DNA of 64,000 nt from SIG307 sp045596385 (lineage in GTDB: Bacteria > Bacillota > Clostridia > Lachnospirales > Lachnospiraceae): NCBI GenBank assembly GCA_045596385.1, contig JAZOCC010000024.1, forward strand, positions 62,001-126,000, written 5' to 3'. Positions 40,563 to 50,002 of this stretch are shown here, one piece after another (within the stretch, counting starts at the first letter, position 1; each line of letters opens with the position of its first letter). Under the pieces are notes generated by a model. That model had not been told where the DNA came from. It searched no databases and saw nothing but the letters and a program-made list of their open reading frames with translations. The position numbers and the translations under genes are program-made.

Positions 40563-42392
40563 CTAGTTCTTGCGCATAGCGGCCCTTTTTCTTAACGTCG
40601 GGTCCAGAATCTTCTTACGAATTCGTAACGTCTTCGGGGTAACCTCCAACAGCTCATCCGTATCGATAAATTCAATGGACTGCTCCAGACTTAAAATCCG
40701 CGGCGGGGTCAGACGCAATGCGTCGTCTGCGGAGGAGGAACGGGTGTTGGTGAGCTGCTTTTTCTTGCAGACATTCACCTCAATGTCCTCTGTCTTACCG
40801 GTCTGGCCGATGACCATGCCGGCATATACCTTTTCGCCTGCACCGAGGAACAGAGTACCGCGCTCCTGGGCATTGTACAAACCGTAGGTAATGGCTTCGC
40901 CGGTTTCAAATGCAATCAGGCTGCCCTGCTTGCGGTACTGAATATCGCCCTTGTACGGTGCGTAGCCGTCAAACAGAGTGTTTAAAATACCGTTACCCTT
41001 GGTGTCGGTCATAAACTCACCACGGTAGCCGATCAGTCCTCTGGACGGAATGGAAAACTCCAGACGGGTATAGCCGCCGCTGGCGGTGGACATTCCTAAA
41101 AGTTCACCCTTACGAGAGCTTAATTTTTCGATTACGGTGCCGGAGAATTCTTCCGGTACATCAATGATGGCACGTTCCATCGGCTCGGTCTTTCTGCCGT
41201 CTTCTTCTTTATAAAGAACCTCAGGCTTACTTACCGCAAATTCATAGCCTTCACGGCGCATGTTCTCGATTAATACGGACAGGTGAAGCTCACCGCGGCC
41301 GGATACCTTAAAGCTTTCGGTGGTATCGGTTTCTTCCACACGGAGGCTGACGTCGGTGTTTAACTCGCGGAACAATCGGTCGCGTAAGTGACGGGAGGTG
41401 ACGAATTTGCCTTCCTGGCCCGCAAACGGAGAATCGTTTACAATAAAATGCATGGCAAGGGTCGGCTCGGAAATCTTCTGGAACGGAATCGGCTGCGGAT
41501 TCTCCGGGGAGCAAAGGGTGTCACCGATGTGAATGTCGGTAATACCGGAAATTGCCACGATGGAGCCTACGCCTGCTTCGGTTACTTCTACCTTCTTTAA
41601 GCCGTCAAACTCATACAGCTTGCTGATTTTTACCTTCTTACATTTTTCCGGGTCGTGGGCATTTACCACCACAACGTCCTGATTCACGCGGACGATACCG
41701 TTTTCTACCTTGCCTACACCGATACGGCCTACATATTCGTTGTAGTCGATGGTGCTGATGAGAAGCTGGGTGCCGGCTTCCGGATCGCCGGTCGGCGCCG
41801 GGATATATTCCAAAATGGTTTCGAATAACGGCTGCATGCTTTCCGGCTTTTCGTCAAGCTCCAAGATAGCAACGCCGGTTTTTGCGGAAGCGAAGACAAA
41901 CGGACAGTCAAGCTGTTCGTCGGACGCATCCAGATCAATGAAAAGCTCCAATACTTCGTCGATGACTTCCTTCGGACGCGCCTCCGGACGGTCGATTTTG
42001 TTGATACAGACGATAACCGGGAGGGAAAGCTCTAACGCTTTCTTTAATACAAATTTTGTCTGCGGCATAGCCCCTTCGAAAGCATCTACCACGAGGATAA
42101 CACCGTTTACCATTTTAAGGACACGCTCTACCTCGCCGCCGAAGTCTGCGTGGCCAGGAGTGTCGATAATGTTAATTTTGGTATCCTTGTAATAAACTGC
42201 GGTATTTTTGGACAAAATGGTAATGCCGCGCTCCCGCTCAATGTCGCCGGAGTCCATAACGCGGTCCTGTACCGCCTGGTTCTGGCGGAATACACCGCTT
42301 TGCTTTAATAATTCGTCAACCAAGGTGGTTTTGCCGTGGTCAACGTGTGCGATAATTGCAATGTTACGTATGTTTTCACTCTTTGTAATCAT
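40563..42392 (-). CDS. typA: Translational GTPase TypA/BipA
   Basis: The 609-residue ribosome-associated GTPase has G1 AHVDHGKTTLVDELL (~16), the effector GITILSKN, G3 DTPGHADF (~78), G4 NKIDRP (~131) and SAK-type G5 (ASAKTG), then EF-G-like domains and the TypA-specific C-terminus with RGLIGYRGEFMTDTKGNG and the tail LRIRKKILDPTLRKRAAMRKN. TypA acts in stress, ribosome assembly at low temperature and cell-wall-related responses. It ends right at the foldback element. All GTPase motifs are intact. Confidence 0.96.
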   Translation of the reverse strand: MITKSENIRNIAIIAHVDHGKTTLVDELLKQSGVFRQNQAVQDRVMDSGDIERERGITILSKNTAVYYKDTKINIIDTPGHADFGGEVERVLKMVNGVILVVDAFEGAMPQTKFVLKKALELSLPVIVCINKIDRPEARPKEVIDEVLELFIDLDASDEQLDCPFVFASAKTGVAILELDEKPESMQPLFETILEYIPAPTGDPEAGTQLLISTIDYNEYVGRIGVGKVENGIVRVNQDVVVVNAHDPEKCKKVKISKLYEFDGLKKVEVTEAGVGSIVAISGITDIHIGDTLCSPENPQPIPFQKISEPTLAMHFIVNDSPFAGQEGKFVTSRHLRDRLFRELNTDVSLRVEETDTTESFKVSGRGELHLSVLIENMRREGYEFAVSKPEVLYKEEDGRKTEPMERAIIDVPEEFSGTVIEKLSSRKGELLGMSTASGGYTRLEFSIPSRGLIGYRGEFMTDTKGNGILNTLFDGYAPYKGDIQYRKQGSLIAFETGEAITYGLYNAQERGTLFLGAGEKVYAGMVIGQTGKTEDIEVNVCKKKQLTNTRSSSADDALRLTPPRILSLEQSIEFIDTDELLEVTPKTLRIRKKILDPTLRKRAAMRKN

Positions 42393-42621
42393 ACCGAAAT
42401 CCTTCCTGATAAAAGGGATATCCGCTTTGGTGCGAAACCCCTACATTTGCCATGTTTCATGGCATTACTTTCCTAAGTATAGCATAATTTTTCCGTTTGG
42501 CAAGAAAAAAATGCATCGGCGGGAAGAAAACTGTGTGTACGGATGCCGCATTGCTATAGGAAGAGGAACGAAATATGTCGAAAAAAGAGATTAAGATATT
42601 ATAAAGAAATTGTAAAGTCTA

Positions 42622-42650
42622 TTGCATGATTTGGGAAAATATGGTAAACT
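42622..42650 (+). promoter_or_regulatory. Likely promoter of the SSB-like gene
   Basis: TTGCAT (42622-42627), a 17-bp spacer and TAAACT (42645-42650). TGTCGAAAAAA at 42576-42586 upstream is a perfect 0A-box core, but its distance makes a role uncertain. The rest of the 42393-42794 gap shows no other gene or structure. Confidence 0.5.
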
Positions 42651-42794
42651 TCGTCCTGTGATTCGAAATTGTAAAAAAATCCCAAATAGAAACGGAAAGA
42701 AAACTTCTAAAAAGGGACCGGGAGTCATAAGGTAATAGCAAGAGCAGAGTACACTGCAGGGAAAAACGTGAGAAAAAGAAGGGAGTCATAGGAA

Positions 42795-43424
42795 ATGACA
42801 GATAAGGTATTTGAAAACAACCAGGTGAGTATTGTGGGCGAGGTAATCAGCGAGTTTGTGTACAGTCATGAGGTGTTCGGCGAATGCTTCTATATGGTGG
42901 AGCTTTCCGTGAACCGTTTGAGCGATTCCAACGACATTATTCCGGTAATGGTGTCTGAGCGCCTGCTTGACGTGACGAAGAGCTATGTGGGACAGTTTGC
43001 ACATATTCAGGGGCAGTTCCGCTCTTACAACCGCCATGAAGAAACGAGAAACCGTTTGGTGCTTTCCGTGTTTGCCAGAGAGATTCGTCTGGAGGAAGCG
43101 CCGGATGAAAGTGTGAAGCCGAACTATATTTTCTTGGACGGATATGTGTGTAAGCCGCCGATTTACCGTAAGACGCCGTTAGGCAGAGAAATTGCGGATG
43201 TGTTGTTGGCAGTAAATCGTCCGTACGGGAAGTCCGATTACATTCCGTGTATTTGCTGGGGCAGAAACGCCCGGTTTGCGGACGGATTCCAGGTGGGAGG
43301 TCATGTGCAGCTTTGGGGCAGAATCCAGAGCCGTGAGTATCAGAAAAAGCTTTCCGAAACCGAGTTTGAGAAACGTATTGCATACGAGGTGTCCGTAAGT
43401 AAGCTGGAATATTGCGAAGACTAA
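42795..43424 (+). CDS. SSB-like protein with two OB-folds
   Basis: The 209-residue protein has two SSB-like halves. Residues ~8-105 contain NNQVSIVGEVISEFVYSHEVFGECFYMVELSVNR and ~120-205 contain IFLDGYVCKPPIYRKTPLGREIADVLLAVNR, FADGFQVGGHVQLWGRIQSREYQK, each an OB-fold strand pattern of the PF00436 family. It lacks the acidic C-terminal tail (DDDIPF) that canonical SSB uses to bind partners, so it is a paralogue rather than the main SSB. GGGAG precedes ATG 42795. The DNA-binding role is inferred. Confidence 0.8.
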   Translation: MTDKVFENNQVSIVGEVISEFVYSHEVFGECFYMVELSVNRLSDSNDIIPVMVSERLLDVTKSYVGQFAHIQGQFRSYNRHEETRNRLVLSVFAREIRLEEAPDESVKPNYIFLDGYVCKPPIYRKTPLGREIADVLLAVNRPYGKSDYIPCICWGRNARFADGFQVGGHVQLWGRIQSREYQKKLSETEFEKRIAYEVSVSKLEYCED

Positions 43425-43564
43425 TATTATGATAGAGCAGAAAGAGGAGTCCCCTTGTCACGGCGGTGGCGGGATTCCTTTTTTTATGCAAGCCACAGCA
43501 TCGCAACGCAGTAATAAAACGGTAATAAAGCACCAAGGTAAGTTCAGAGGAAATAGGTTCATTT

Positions 43565-43605
43565 TGTCGAAAACGCTTGTAAATCGGTCAAAAAGATGGT
43601 ATAGT
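43565..43605 (+). promoter_or_regulatory. opp promoter with Spo0A box
   Basis: TTTTGTCGAAAACG contains a perfect 0A box (TGTCGAA, 43565-43571) directly before TTGTAA (43577-43582), a 17-bp spacer and TATAGT (43600-43605). Confidence 0.65.
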
Positions 43606-43650
43606 TTAAAAGAATGTGTATCAGTAAAATCAGAGAAGGAGTTGAGCAGT

Positions 43651-44577
43651 TTGGATTCAAAATTGGCATTCTATATCGTAAAGCGCGTCCTGCTTGCTTT
43701 ATTTACGGTATTTCTTGTCATCACAATTACGTTTTTTGTTATGAAGGCGATTCCGGGAGGACCTTTCTTAAGTGAGAAGGCTCCGAGCCCTGCGGTTACG
43801 GCGCAACTTGAGGCAAAGTACGGTCTGGACAAGCCTATTTTCGAGCAGTATACCACATATTTAAAGGATGTTCTTCATTTTGATTTCGGTCCGTCCATCA
43901 AGAACCGCGGACGTAATGTGACCGATTTGATTTTGGAAGGTTTTAAAACCAGTGGTAAGCTTGGTATTATTGCGGCTATGGTTGCCATTGCATTCGGATT
44001 GACTCTGGGTGCCCTTGCCGCAGTATTCCACGATAAAGTATTGGATAAGATTATCATGGTATTGTCCACTGCCAGTGTGGCTATGCCGTCCTTTGTCATA
44101 GCGACGATACTGCTGTTGGCGTTTTGTGTAAAGATACCGATATTCCCGTCCAACGGTTCCACAGCAGCGGGTTTGATATTGCCGGTTATCGCATTGAGTT
44201 TATATCCGATGGCATATATTACCCGTTTGACCCGTTCCAGTATGTTGGATGTGCTCGGTCAGGACTATATCCGTACCGCGAGAGCAAAGGGTGTATCTCC
44301 GGTGAAGGTTATTTTCAAGCATTCCTTAAAGAATGCCGTTACTCCGGTTATCACTTATGTAGGACCGATGATTGCCTACATTCTGACCGGTAGTCTGGTG
44401 GTGGAGCAGATTTTCGTAGTACCGGGCATCGGTAAGTTTTTCTTCTCCAGTATCATTAACCGTGACTATCCGATGGTAATGGGCACCACCATTTTCCTTG
44501 CCACCATCATGGTTATTATGACCTTGATTTCCGATATTTGCTATAAAATCTTCGACCCGCGTGTCGATTTGTCTTAA
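43651..44577 (+). CDS. oppB: Oligopeptide ABC transporter permease OppB
   Basis: The best start is TTG 43651, behind AGAAGGAG (9-base spacing); the frame is open from 43429 but the promoter lies inside it. About 308 residues. It starts LAFYIVKRVLLALFTVFLVITITFFVMKAIPGGPF, the classic DppB/OppB beginning, and has YIRTARAKGVSPVKVIFKHSLKNAVTPV, the EAA loop that meets the ATPases. Six membrane helices. It is the first gene of oppBCDFA. In Bacillus this system (spo0K) imports signalling peptides for sporulation and competence. Confidence 0.93.
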   Translation: MDSKLAFYIVKRVLLALFTVFLVITITFFVMKAIPGGPFLSEKAPSPAVTAQLEAKYGLDKPIFEQYTTYLKDVLHFDFGPSIKNRGRNVTDLILEGFKTSGKLGIIAAMVAIAFGLTLGALAAVFHDKVLDKIIMVLSTASVAMPSFVIATILLLAFCVKIPIFPSNGSTAAGLILPVIALSLYPMAYITRLTRSSMLDVLGQDYIRTARAKGVSPVKVIFKHSLKNAVTPVITYVGPMIAYILTGSLVVEQIFVVPGIGKFFFSSIINRDYPMVMGTTIFLATIMVIMTLISDICYKIFDPRVDLS

Positions 44578-44591
44578 GGGAGGGCTTGACT

Positions 44592-45674
44592 GTGAAAAAG
44601 AGTGTAGACGAAATGCCGAAGAAAAATCCCTTAAGCTTACAGCTGAACCTGCAGAGCTTTGAGCCGGCAACGGAGGAGGAAAAGTTCCGCCAGCAGCGTA
44701 TGCGTGAGAGTACCACCTTCTTTAAGGACGGTATGAGACGCCTTAAGAAGAACAAGATTGCGATGACTTGTCTTTGCATCGTTCTCGTCATTGTATTTAT
44801 TGCAGCATTTGTTCCGTTGTTCTATCCGTACAGCTACGATAATCAGCTGGGTGTAACCGCAGGACAGAAGACGGATGCTTCCTACAACAACTTAAAGCCG
44901 TTTGAGTACGGTGAGACGGAGCTGCAGCGTATGGAGGACGGCGAGTTTATTTTCCCGCATATCTTCGGTACGGACGCTCACGGCCGTGACTACGCCATCC
45001 GCGTAATCTACGGTACCCGTATTTCCCTGCTTGTAGGTTTCTTTGCAAGTATCATCGTATTGATTATCGGTGCGATTTACGGTTCCGTGTCCGGTTATTA
45101 CGGCGGAAAGGTCGATCTGGTAATGATGCGTATTGTCGATATTATCTACTCGCTACCGGATCTTTTGATGATTATTTTGTTTGCGACGGTATTGAAGCAG
45201 ACCCTGGAGCCTGCCCTTGAGGGTACGGCGCTGGCAAAGCTGGGTACGGGTATGATTAGTATCTTTATCGTATTTGCATTGCTTTACTGGGTAGGTATGG
45301 CGCGTTTGATTCGTGGTCAGATTCTTACCATTAAGCAGCAGGATTACGTGTTAAACGCACGTTCCATCGGTGCAAAGGGTAGCCACATTATCCGCCGCCA
45401 TATGTTACCGAACTGTATCAGTGTTATCATTATTTCCACGGCGCTTCAGATTCCGTCGGCGATTTTCACCGAGAGTTATCTGTCCTTCCTTGGTCTCGGT
45501 GTTTCCATGCCGATGCCGAGCTTAGGTTCCCTTGCGTCCGAGGCACTGAGCGGCGTGTATTCCTATTCTTACCGTTTGATTATTCCGGCGGTAATGATTT
45601 GTTTGATTGTTCTTTCGTTAAATCTGTTGGGTGACGGTCTTCGTGATGCGTTCGACCCGAAGTTAAAGAAGTAA
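44592..45674 (+). CDS. oppC: Oligopeptide ABC transporter permease OppC
   Basis: Translation starts at GTG 44592, with GGGAGGG seven bases upstream; a TTG six bases before it is too close to the site. About 360 residues. A long N-terminal cytoplasmic part (~50 residues, KKNPLSLQLNLQSFEPATEEEKF), a membrane helix (IAMTCLCIVLVIVFIAAFVPLFYPY), the HIFGTDAHGRDYAIRVIYGTRISLLVGFFA segment of DppC/OppC, and the EAA loop YVLNARSIGAKGSHIIRRHMLPN. Pairs with OppB. Confidence 0.93.
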   Translation: MKKSVDEMPKKNPLSLQLNLQSFEPATEEEKFRQQRMRESTTFFKDGMRRLKKNKIAMTCLCIVLVIVFIAAFVPLFYPYSYDNQLGVTAGQKTDASYNNLKPFEYGETELQRMEDGEFIFPHIFGTDAHGRDYAIRVIYGTRISLLVGFFASIIVLIIGAIYGSVSGYYGGKVDLVMMRIVDIIYSLPDLLMIILFATVLKQTLEPALEGTALAKLGTGMISIFIVFALLYWVGMARLIRGQILTIKQQDYVLNARSIGAKGSHIIRRHMLPNCISVIIISTALQIPSAIFTESYLSFLGLGVSMPMPSLGSLASEALSGVYSYSYRLIIPAVMICLIVLSLNLLGDGLRDAFDPKLKK

Positions 45675-45687
45675 GGAGGAGGCTATT

Positions 45688-46704
45688 ATGAAACTGTTAC
45701 AAGTAACCGATTTACACACCTCCTTTTTCACTCCGGCCGGCGAGGTAAAGGCAGTAAACGGACTTTCCTTCTCTCTTGATGAGGGAAAGGTACTGGGTAT
45801 CGTAGGTGAGTCCGGTTCCGGTAAAAGCGTAACGGCATATTCCGTTTTGCAGATTCTGGCAAGCTCCGGTAAGATTGTGTCCGGTAGCATTAAGTATAGA
45901 GGAGAGGAACTGGTCGGTGCTTCCAAGGAGGCCATGGGAAAGATTCGCGGTAACAAAATCAGCATCATTTTCCAAGACCCGATGACGAGCTTAAACCCGG
46001 TATTTACCATCGGGAACCAGCTGATGGAAGCAATTATGCTTCATACGGACCGTAACAAAGAGCAGGCAAAGGAGCGTGCCATCGAGATGCTTCGTCTGGT
46101 AGGCGTAAACGAGCCGGAGAAGCGTATCAAGCAGTACCCGCACGAGTTTTCCGGCGGTATGCGTCAGCGTGTTATGATCGCAATGGCACTGGCTTGTGAG
46201 CCGGACATTCTCATTGCGGATGAGCCGACCACGGCGCTTGACGTTACGATTCAGGCACAGATTCTTGACCTGATTAAGGACTTGCAGAAGCAGTTAGGCA
46301 TGTCCGTAATTCTCATTACCCATGACCTTGGTGTTGTGGCGGAGATGTGTGACGAGGTTATCGTTATGTATGCGGGGGAAGTGTGTGAGCGCGGTACCGC
46401 AGATGAGATTTTCTATAATCCGAAGCATGAGTATACCAAGGGTCTCATGCGTTCCATCCCGACGGTAAGCGACGAAGACCGCCGCTTAGAGCCGATCGGA
46501 GGTACTCCGGTAGATTTGCTTAACATGCCGGACGGTTGCCCGTTTGCGCCGCGTTGCGACAGAGCCATGAAGGTTTGTCTGTCCCACAAGGCAAAAGAAA
46601 TCAGTATTAACGAGAATCATGCCGCAAGCTGTTGGTTCAATTTTAGGGATGCCATTGCAGAAGGCAGAATGACTGAAAAAGAAGTGGAGGAGATGTACAG
46701 ATGA
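45688..46704 (+). CDS. oppD: Oligopeptide ABC transporter ATPase OppD
   Basis: The 338-residue ATPase has Walker A VGESGSGKSVTAYS (~39), signature FSGGMRQRVMIAMALACEP (~153), Walker B LIADEPTTALD, an H-loop ITHDLGVV, and the C-terminal oligo_HPY region with GCPFAPRCDRAMKVC (~285, Fe-S-like Cys set). It energises import with OppF. AAGGAGGAGG precedes ATG 45688. It overlaps oppF by four bases (ATGA). Confidence 0.95.
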   Translation: MKLLQVTDLHTSFFTPAGEVKAVNGLSFSLDEGKVLGIVGESGSGKSVTAYSVLQILASSGKIVSGSIKYRGEELVGASKEAMGKIRGNKISIIFQDPMTSLNPVFTIGNQLMEAIMLHTDRNKEQAKERAIEMLRLVGVNEPEKRIKQYPHEFSGGMRQRVMIAMALACEPDILIADEPTTALDVTIQAQILDLIKDLQKQLGMSVILITHDLGVVAEMCDEVIVMYAGEVCERGTADEIFYNPKHEYTKGLMRSIPTVSDEDRRLEPIGGTPVDLLNMPDGCPFAPRCDRAMKVCLSHKAKEISINENHAASCWFNFRDAIAEGRMTEKEVEEMYR

Positions 46705-47669
46705 GTGAATCCAAAAATCTTCTCGAGGTAAAGCACCTCAAGCAACACTTTGATGTCCCGAACGGTTTTATGAAGTCTTTGAAGCTTAAGGCCGTGGACG
46801 ATGTAACATTTGAAATTAAAGAAGGCGAGACCCTCGGTCTGGTAGGTGAGTCAGGTTGCGGTAAGACCACGGTAGGTCGTACGATTTTGCAATTGTATAA
46901 GCCGACGGCCGGTGAGGTTTGGTTTGACGGGAAGCTCATTCAGAGCAAGAAGTCCATTCAGGAGTTCCGTAAGCAGGCACAGATGGTATTCCAGGATCCG
47001 TATTCTTCCCTGGACCCGCGTATGACGGTCAGTGATATTATCGGAGAGCCGTTAGACGTGCACAAGATGTACGGCAGCAAGAAGGAAAGAGAAGACAAAA
47101 TCCGTCATTTGATGGGATTGGTCGGACTTAACAGTGAGCATGCGACCCGTTATGCACATGAATTCTCCGGCGGACAGCGTCAGAGAATCGGTATCGCGAG
47201 AGCCCTTGCGGTAGATCCGAAGTTCATTGTTTGTGATGAGCCGGTATCCGCCCTTGACGTTTCCATTCAGGCGCAGGTTGTCAATATGTTTGAAGATTTG
47301 CAGGAGCAGTTGGGTCTGACCTATTTGTTCATTGCACATGACCTTTTGGTAGTAAAGCATATTTCTACCAGAATCGCAGTAATGTATCTCGGAAAGATGA
47401 TTGAAATCGGACCTTCCAATGAGTTATATCATCACCCGATTCATCCGTACACCCAGTCTCTTCTGTCTGCGGTTCCGATTCCGGATCCGAAGATTGCAAG
47501 AGCCAGTGAGCGCATTCACCTGTCCGGTGACGTGCCGAGCCCGCTTCATATGCCGAGCGGATGTCCGTTCCGTACCCGTTGCCCGCGCGCAACCGAAAAG
47601 TGTGCGGAGGTAATGCCGGAGCTTAAGGAGATGGCGCCGGGACACAGAGTGGCGTGTCATAACGTGTAA
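46701..47669 (+). CDS. oppF: Oligopeptide ABC transporter ATPase OppF
   Basis: The 322-residue ATPase has Walker A VGESGCGKTTVGRTIL (~50), signature FSGGQRQRIGIARALAVDP, Walker B FIVCDEPVSALD, H-loop IAHDLLVV, and a C-terminal GCPFRTRCPRATEKC Cys cluster. It starts at ATG 46701 inside the last codons of oppD and is translationally coupled. It partners with OppD in the oligopeptide importer; oppA follows ~100 bases later. Confidence 0.95.
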   Translation: MSESKNLLEVKHLKQHFDVPNGFMKSLKLKAVDDVTFEIKEGETLGLVGESGCGKTTVGRTILQLYKPTAGEVWFDGKLIQSKKSIQEFRKQAQMVFQDPYSSLDPRMTVSDIIGEPLDVHKMYGSKKEREDKIRHLMGLVGLNSEHATRYAHEFSGGQRQRIGIARALAVDPKFIVCDEPVSALDVSIQAQVVNMFEDLQEQLGLTYLFIAHDLLVVKHISTRIAVMYLGKMIEIGPSNELYHHPIHPYTQSLLSAVPIPDPKIARASERIHLSGDVPSPLHMPSGCPFRTRCPRATEKCAEVMPELKEMAPGHRVACHNV

Positions 47670-47772
47670 AATACCACAGAGAAGGTAAAACGGTACAGGG
47701 AGTGTTGGGGCTTCATGTATGTTTATAACTGCATGAGCGGTTATAATAGATGTTTTTAAGGAGGAAAAAAGA

Positions 47773-49527
47773 ATGAAGATGAGAAAACTTCTGAGTGTAT
47801 CACTTGCATTAGCAATGGTACTCGGCTGCATGGCTTTTGCCGGATGTGGCGGTTCTAAGTCCGAAGCAGGTTCCATGACGTTAAACGTTGGTGCTTATCC
47901 GGACACGGTTGACCCGGCTCTCAACTCTGCAGTTGACGGTGCAACCTATATTGTTCATACGTTTGCAGGTCTTGTCGGTTTTGAACAGGATGCAAGCGGT
48001 AAGTTGGTTCTTACCCCGGAGTGCGCTACCGAGCTTCCGGCACCGGTAAAGATGGACGACGGTAAGACCTCTTACACCTTTAAGCTTCGTGATGGCTTAA
48101 AGTGGAGCGATGGTACTGCGCTCGATGCAAACGATTTCGTTTATGCATGGAACAGAGCAGCAGACCCGGCGACCGCAGCAGACTACGGTTACATGTTTGA
48201 GGTAATCGACGGTTATAACGAGTTAATGGAAGGAAACGGCAAGTTAAATGTAACCGCTTCCGCAGACGGTACCGAACTTACCGTTGTGCTTCCGGTTGAT
48301 GTTCCGTATTTCCATGAACTCTGTGCATTCCCGGCTTACATGCCGGTTCGCCAGGATATCATCGAAGAAAACGGTGATGCATGGGCAACTTCCCCGGATA
48401 CCTTCATCGGTAACGGTGCTTACAAGGTAACCGAGTTCACCCAGACCCAGATGGTTCTTGAGAAGAATGAGCATTTCTACAATGCAGACAAGGTTGTAAC
48501 CGATAAGCTTATTTTCGCGTTCAACTCTGATGATGCTTCCCTGTTGACCAACTTCCAGAACGGTTCCTATCTGTTCATCGATTCCGTTCCGAACGATGAG
48601 ATTAAGTCCCTTCAGGAGGGTGAGTACAAGGATGAGTTCTTTGTAACCGGTCAGCTTGGTACCTACTATGTATCTTTCAATGTAAATGATGAAGCTTTAG
48701 ATGGCTTTACCGAAGTAGAAAAGGCTAAGATTCGTCAGGCTCTCGGTCTTATGATTGACCGTAACTATATCTGTGAAGAAATCGGTCAGGCCGGTCAGGT
48801 TCCGGCTGCAGGTTTCGTAGCAATGGGTCTTACCGAGCCGGATGGCAAGGAGTTCATTGCAAAGAATGGACCGAACCGCGACGGTGCAGGTTACTACAGT
48901 GTTGCAGATGCGGATTACACCGCAAACTGTGATGCGGCGATTGCTCTTTTAAAGGAAGTTGCAGATTCTTCCAAGAAGTTTACCGTAGACGGCAATAAGG
49001 TAGTTGGGTTCCCGACTCTTACCTATATTACCAACGACGGTTCCGGTCATGAGGCAATTGCAGCTTACCTCCAGCAGGTATGGGGCAACTATGGCTTTGA
49101 TATTAAGGTAGAGGTTCAGGAATGGGCTACTTTCCTCAACACCCGTAAGGAAGGTAACTACTCCATCGCTCGTAACGGTTGGTTAGGTGACTACAATGAC
49201 CCGATTTCCTTCCTTGACATGTGGGTTTCCGGTTCCGGTAACAACGACTGTCAGTTCGGTAAGGGTGAGCACGCTTCCTACAACGGTTATGACGGCAAGA
49301 CCTGGGGCGAGAGCTACGACGCAATCATTGCTGAGGTTAAGTCCTCCAGCGATGCTAACAAGCGTTTCGAGCTCATGCATGATGCAGAGGATATCCTTAT
49401 GGAGTCCGGTGCTATCTGCCCGATTTACTACTACACCGATATCTTCATGTGCAGTGATAAGATCGACGGCTTCTTTGCAAGCCCGCTCGGATTCAAGTAC
49501 TTTATGTACGCTTCCGTTGCTGAATAA
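47773..49527 (+). CDS. oppA: Oligopeptide-binding lipoprotein OppA
   Basis: The 584-residue secreted lipoprotein has a signal peptide KMRKLLSVSLALAMVLGCM and lipobox AFAGC (lipidated Cys25). SBP family 5 features: NVGAYPDTVDPALNS, YTFKLRDGLKWSDGTALDANDFVYAWNR (~90-117), and YYVSFNVN/IRQALGLMIDRNYI around 290-330. It captures peptides for OppBCDF. A small hairpin and AAGGAGGAAAAAAG precede ATG 47773. Codon use is optimised, suggesting high expression. Its terminator lies inside foldback element 2. Confidence 0.94.
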   Translation: MKMRKLLSVSLALAMVLGCMAFAGCGGSKSEAGSMTLNVGAYPDTVDPALNSAVDGATYIVHTFAGLVGFEQDASGKLVLTPECATELPAPVKMDDGKTSYTFKLRDGLKWSDGTALDANDFVYAWNRAADPATAADYGYMFEVIDGYNELMEGNGKLNVTASADGTELTVVLPVDVPYFHELCAFPAYMPVRQDIIEENGDAWATSPDTFIGNGAYKVTEFTQTQMVLEKNEHFYNADKVVTDKLIFAFNSDDASLLTNFQNGSYLFIDSVPNDEIKSLQEGEYKDEFFVTGQLGTYYVSFNVNDEALDGFTEVEKAKIRQALGLMIDRNYICEEIGQAGQVPAAGFVAMGLTEPDGKEFIAKNGPNRDGAGYYSVADADYTANCDAAIALLKEVADSSKKFTVDGNKVVGFPTLTYITNDGSGHEAIAAYLQQVWGNYGFDIKVEVQEWATFLNTRKEGNYSIARNGWLGDYNDPISFLDMWVSGSGNNDCQFGKGEHASYNGYDGKTWGESYDAIIAEVKSSSDANKRFELMHDAEDILMESGAICPIYYYTDIFMCSDKIDGFFASPLGFKYFMYASVAE

Positions 49528-49536
49528 GAGTTGAAT

Positions 49537-49898
49537 TCTTGATTTTTGAAGGGGTCACCGTAAGGTGGCCCCTTCGTTGTTTTGGTGCCTAGACATAAGG
49601 AAAGCCCGGTACAACATAGGTGCTCTCACTGTTACGGATATAAGTCTTTCTAATTACTCCGATGAGAATTATACCAAAAGGGACGCAACCGGTCTGACGC
49701 AACGTCCTTGTTGCGTGGCGACCTCGCTCAGACATCCTTGTCTGAGCGTTGCTGACAGAGGTGCGGAGTAATAAGAAAGTCTAATATCCTGCACAATGAT
49801 TCGAACACCTATGTTGTACCGGGCTTTCCTTATGGACAGGCGTACAAATAAAAGAAACGAAGGGGCACGCTTATGGAGAGTTTCTTCAAAAATCAAGA
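49537..49898. repeat. 362-bp foldback (palindromic) element 2
   Basis: It fills the gap after oppA. The arms pair 49537-49551/49884-49898 (15 bp perfect), 49594-49622/49806-49834 (29 bp perfect) and ~49644-49661/49764-49782 (near-perfect). The left arm contains the likely oppA terminator (GAAGGGG...CCCCTTC, 49549-49574). The inner loop has two more hairpins, ACGCAACGTCC-TTGTTGCGT and CGCTCAGACATCC-TTGTCTGAGCG like. No gene lies within; two short reading frames inside are mirror images of the repeat. Confidence 0.82.
49549..49575 (+). terminator. oppA terminator hairpin
   Basis: Stem GAAGGGGTCACC / GGTGGCCCCTTC, with GU/loop CGTAA, ends in a short T-containing tract. It lies in the left arm of the foldback element. 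Confidence 0.7.
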
Positions 49899-50002
49899 GT
49901 GAAGGTATGAGAAATGTGAGGGTGTTATAAGGCTCTTTTTCTTGTGCTTCGAAGTGTGTTATGATAAAATGGAAGTGGTTTTATGAGAGGGGAGGTTATG
50001 AG

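Noticed and set aside
49565..49896. Short opposing frames inside the foldback element with similar peptides
   Set aside because: They are mirror readings of the palindrome arms, not genes.
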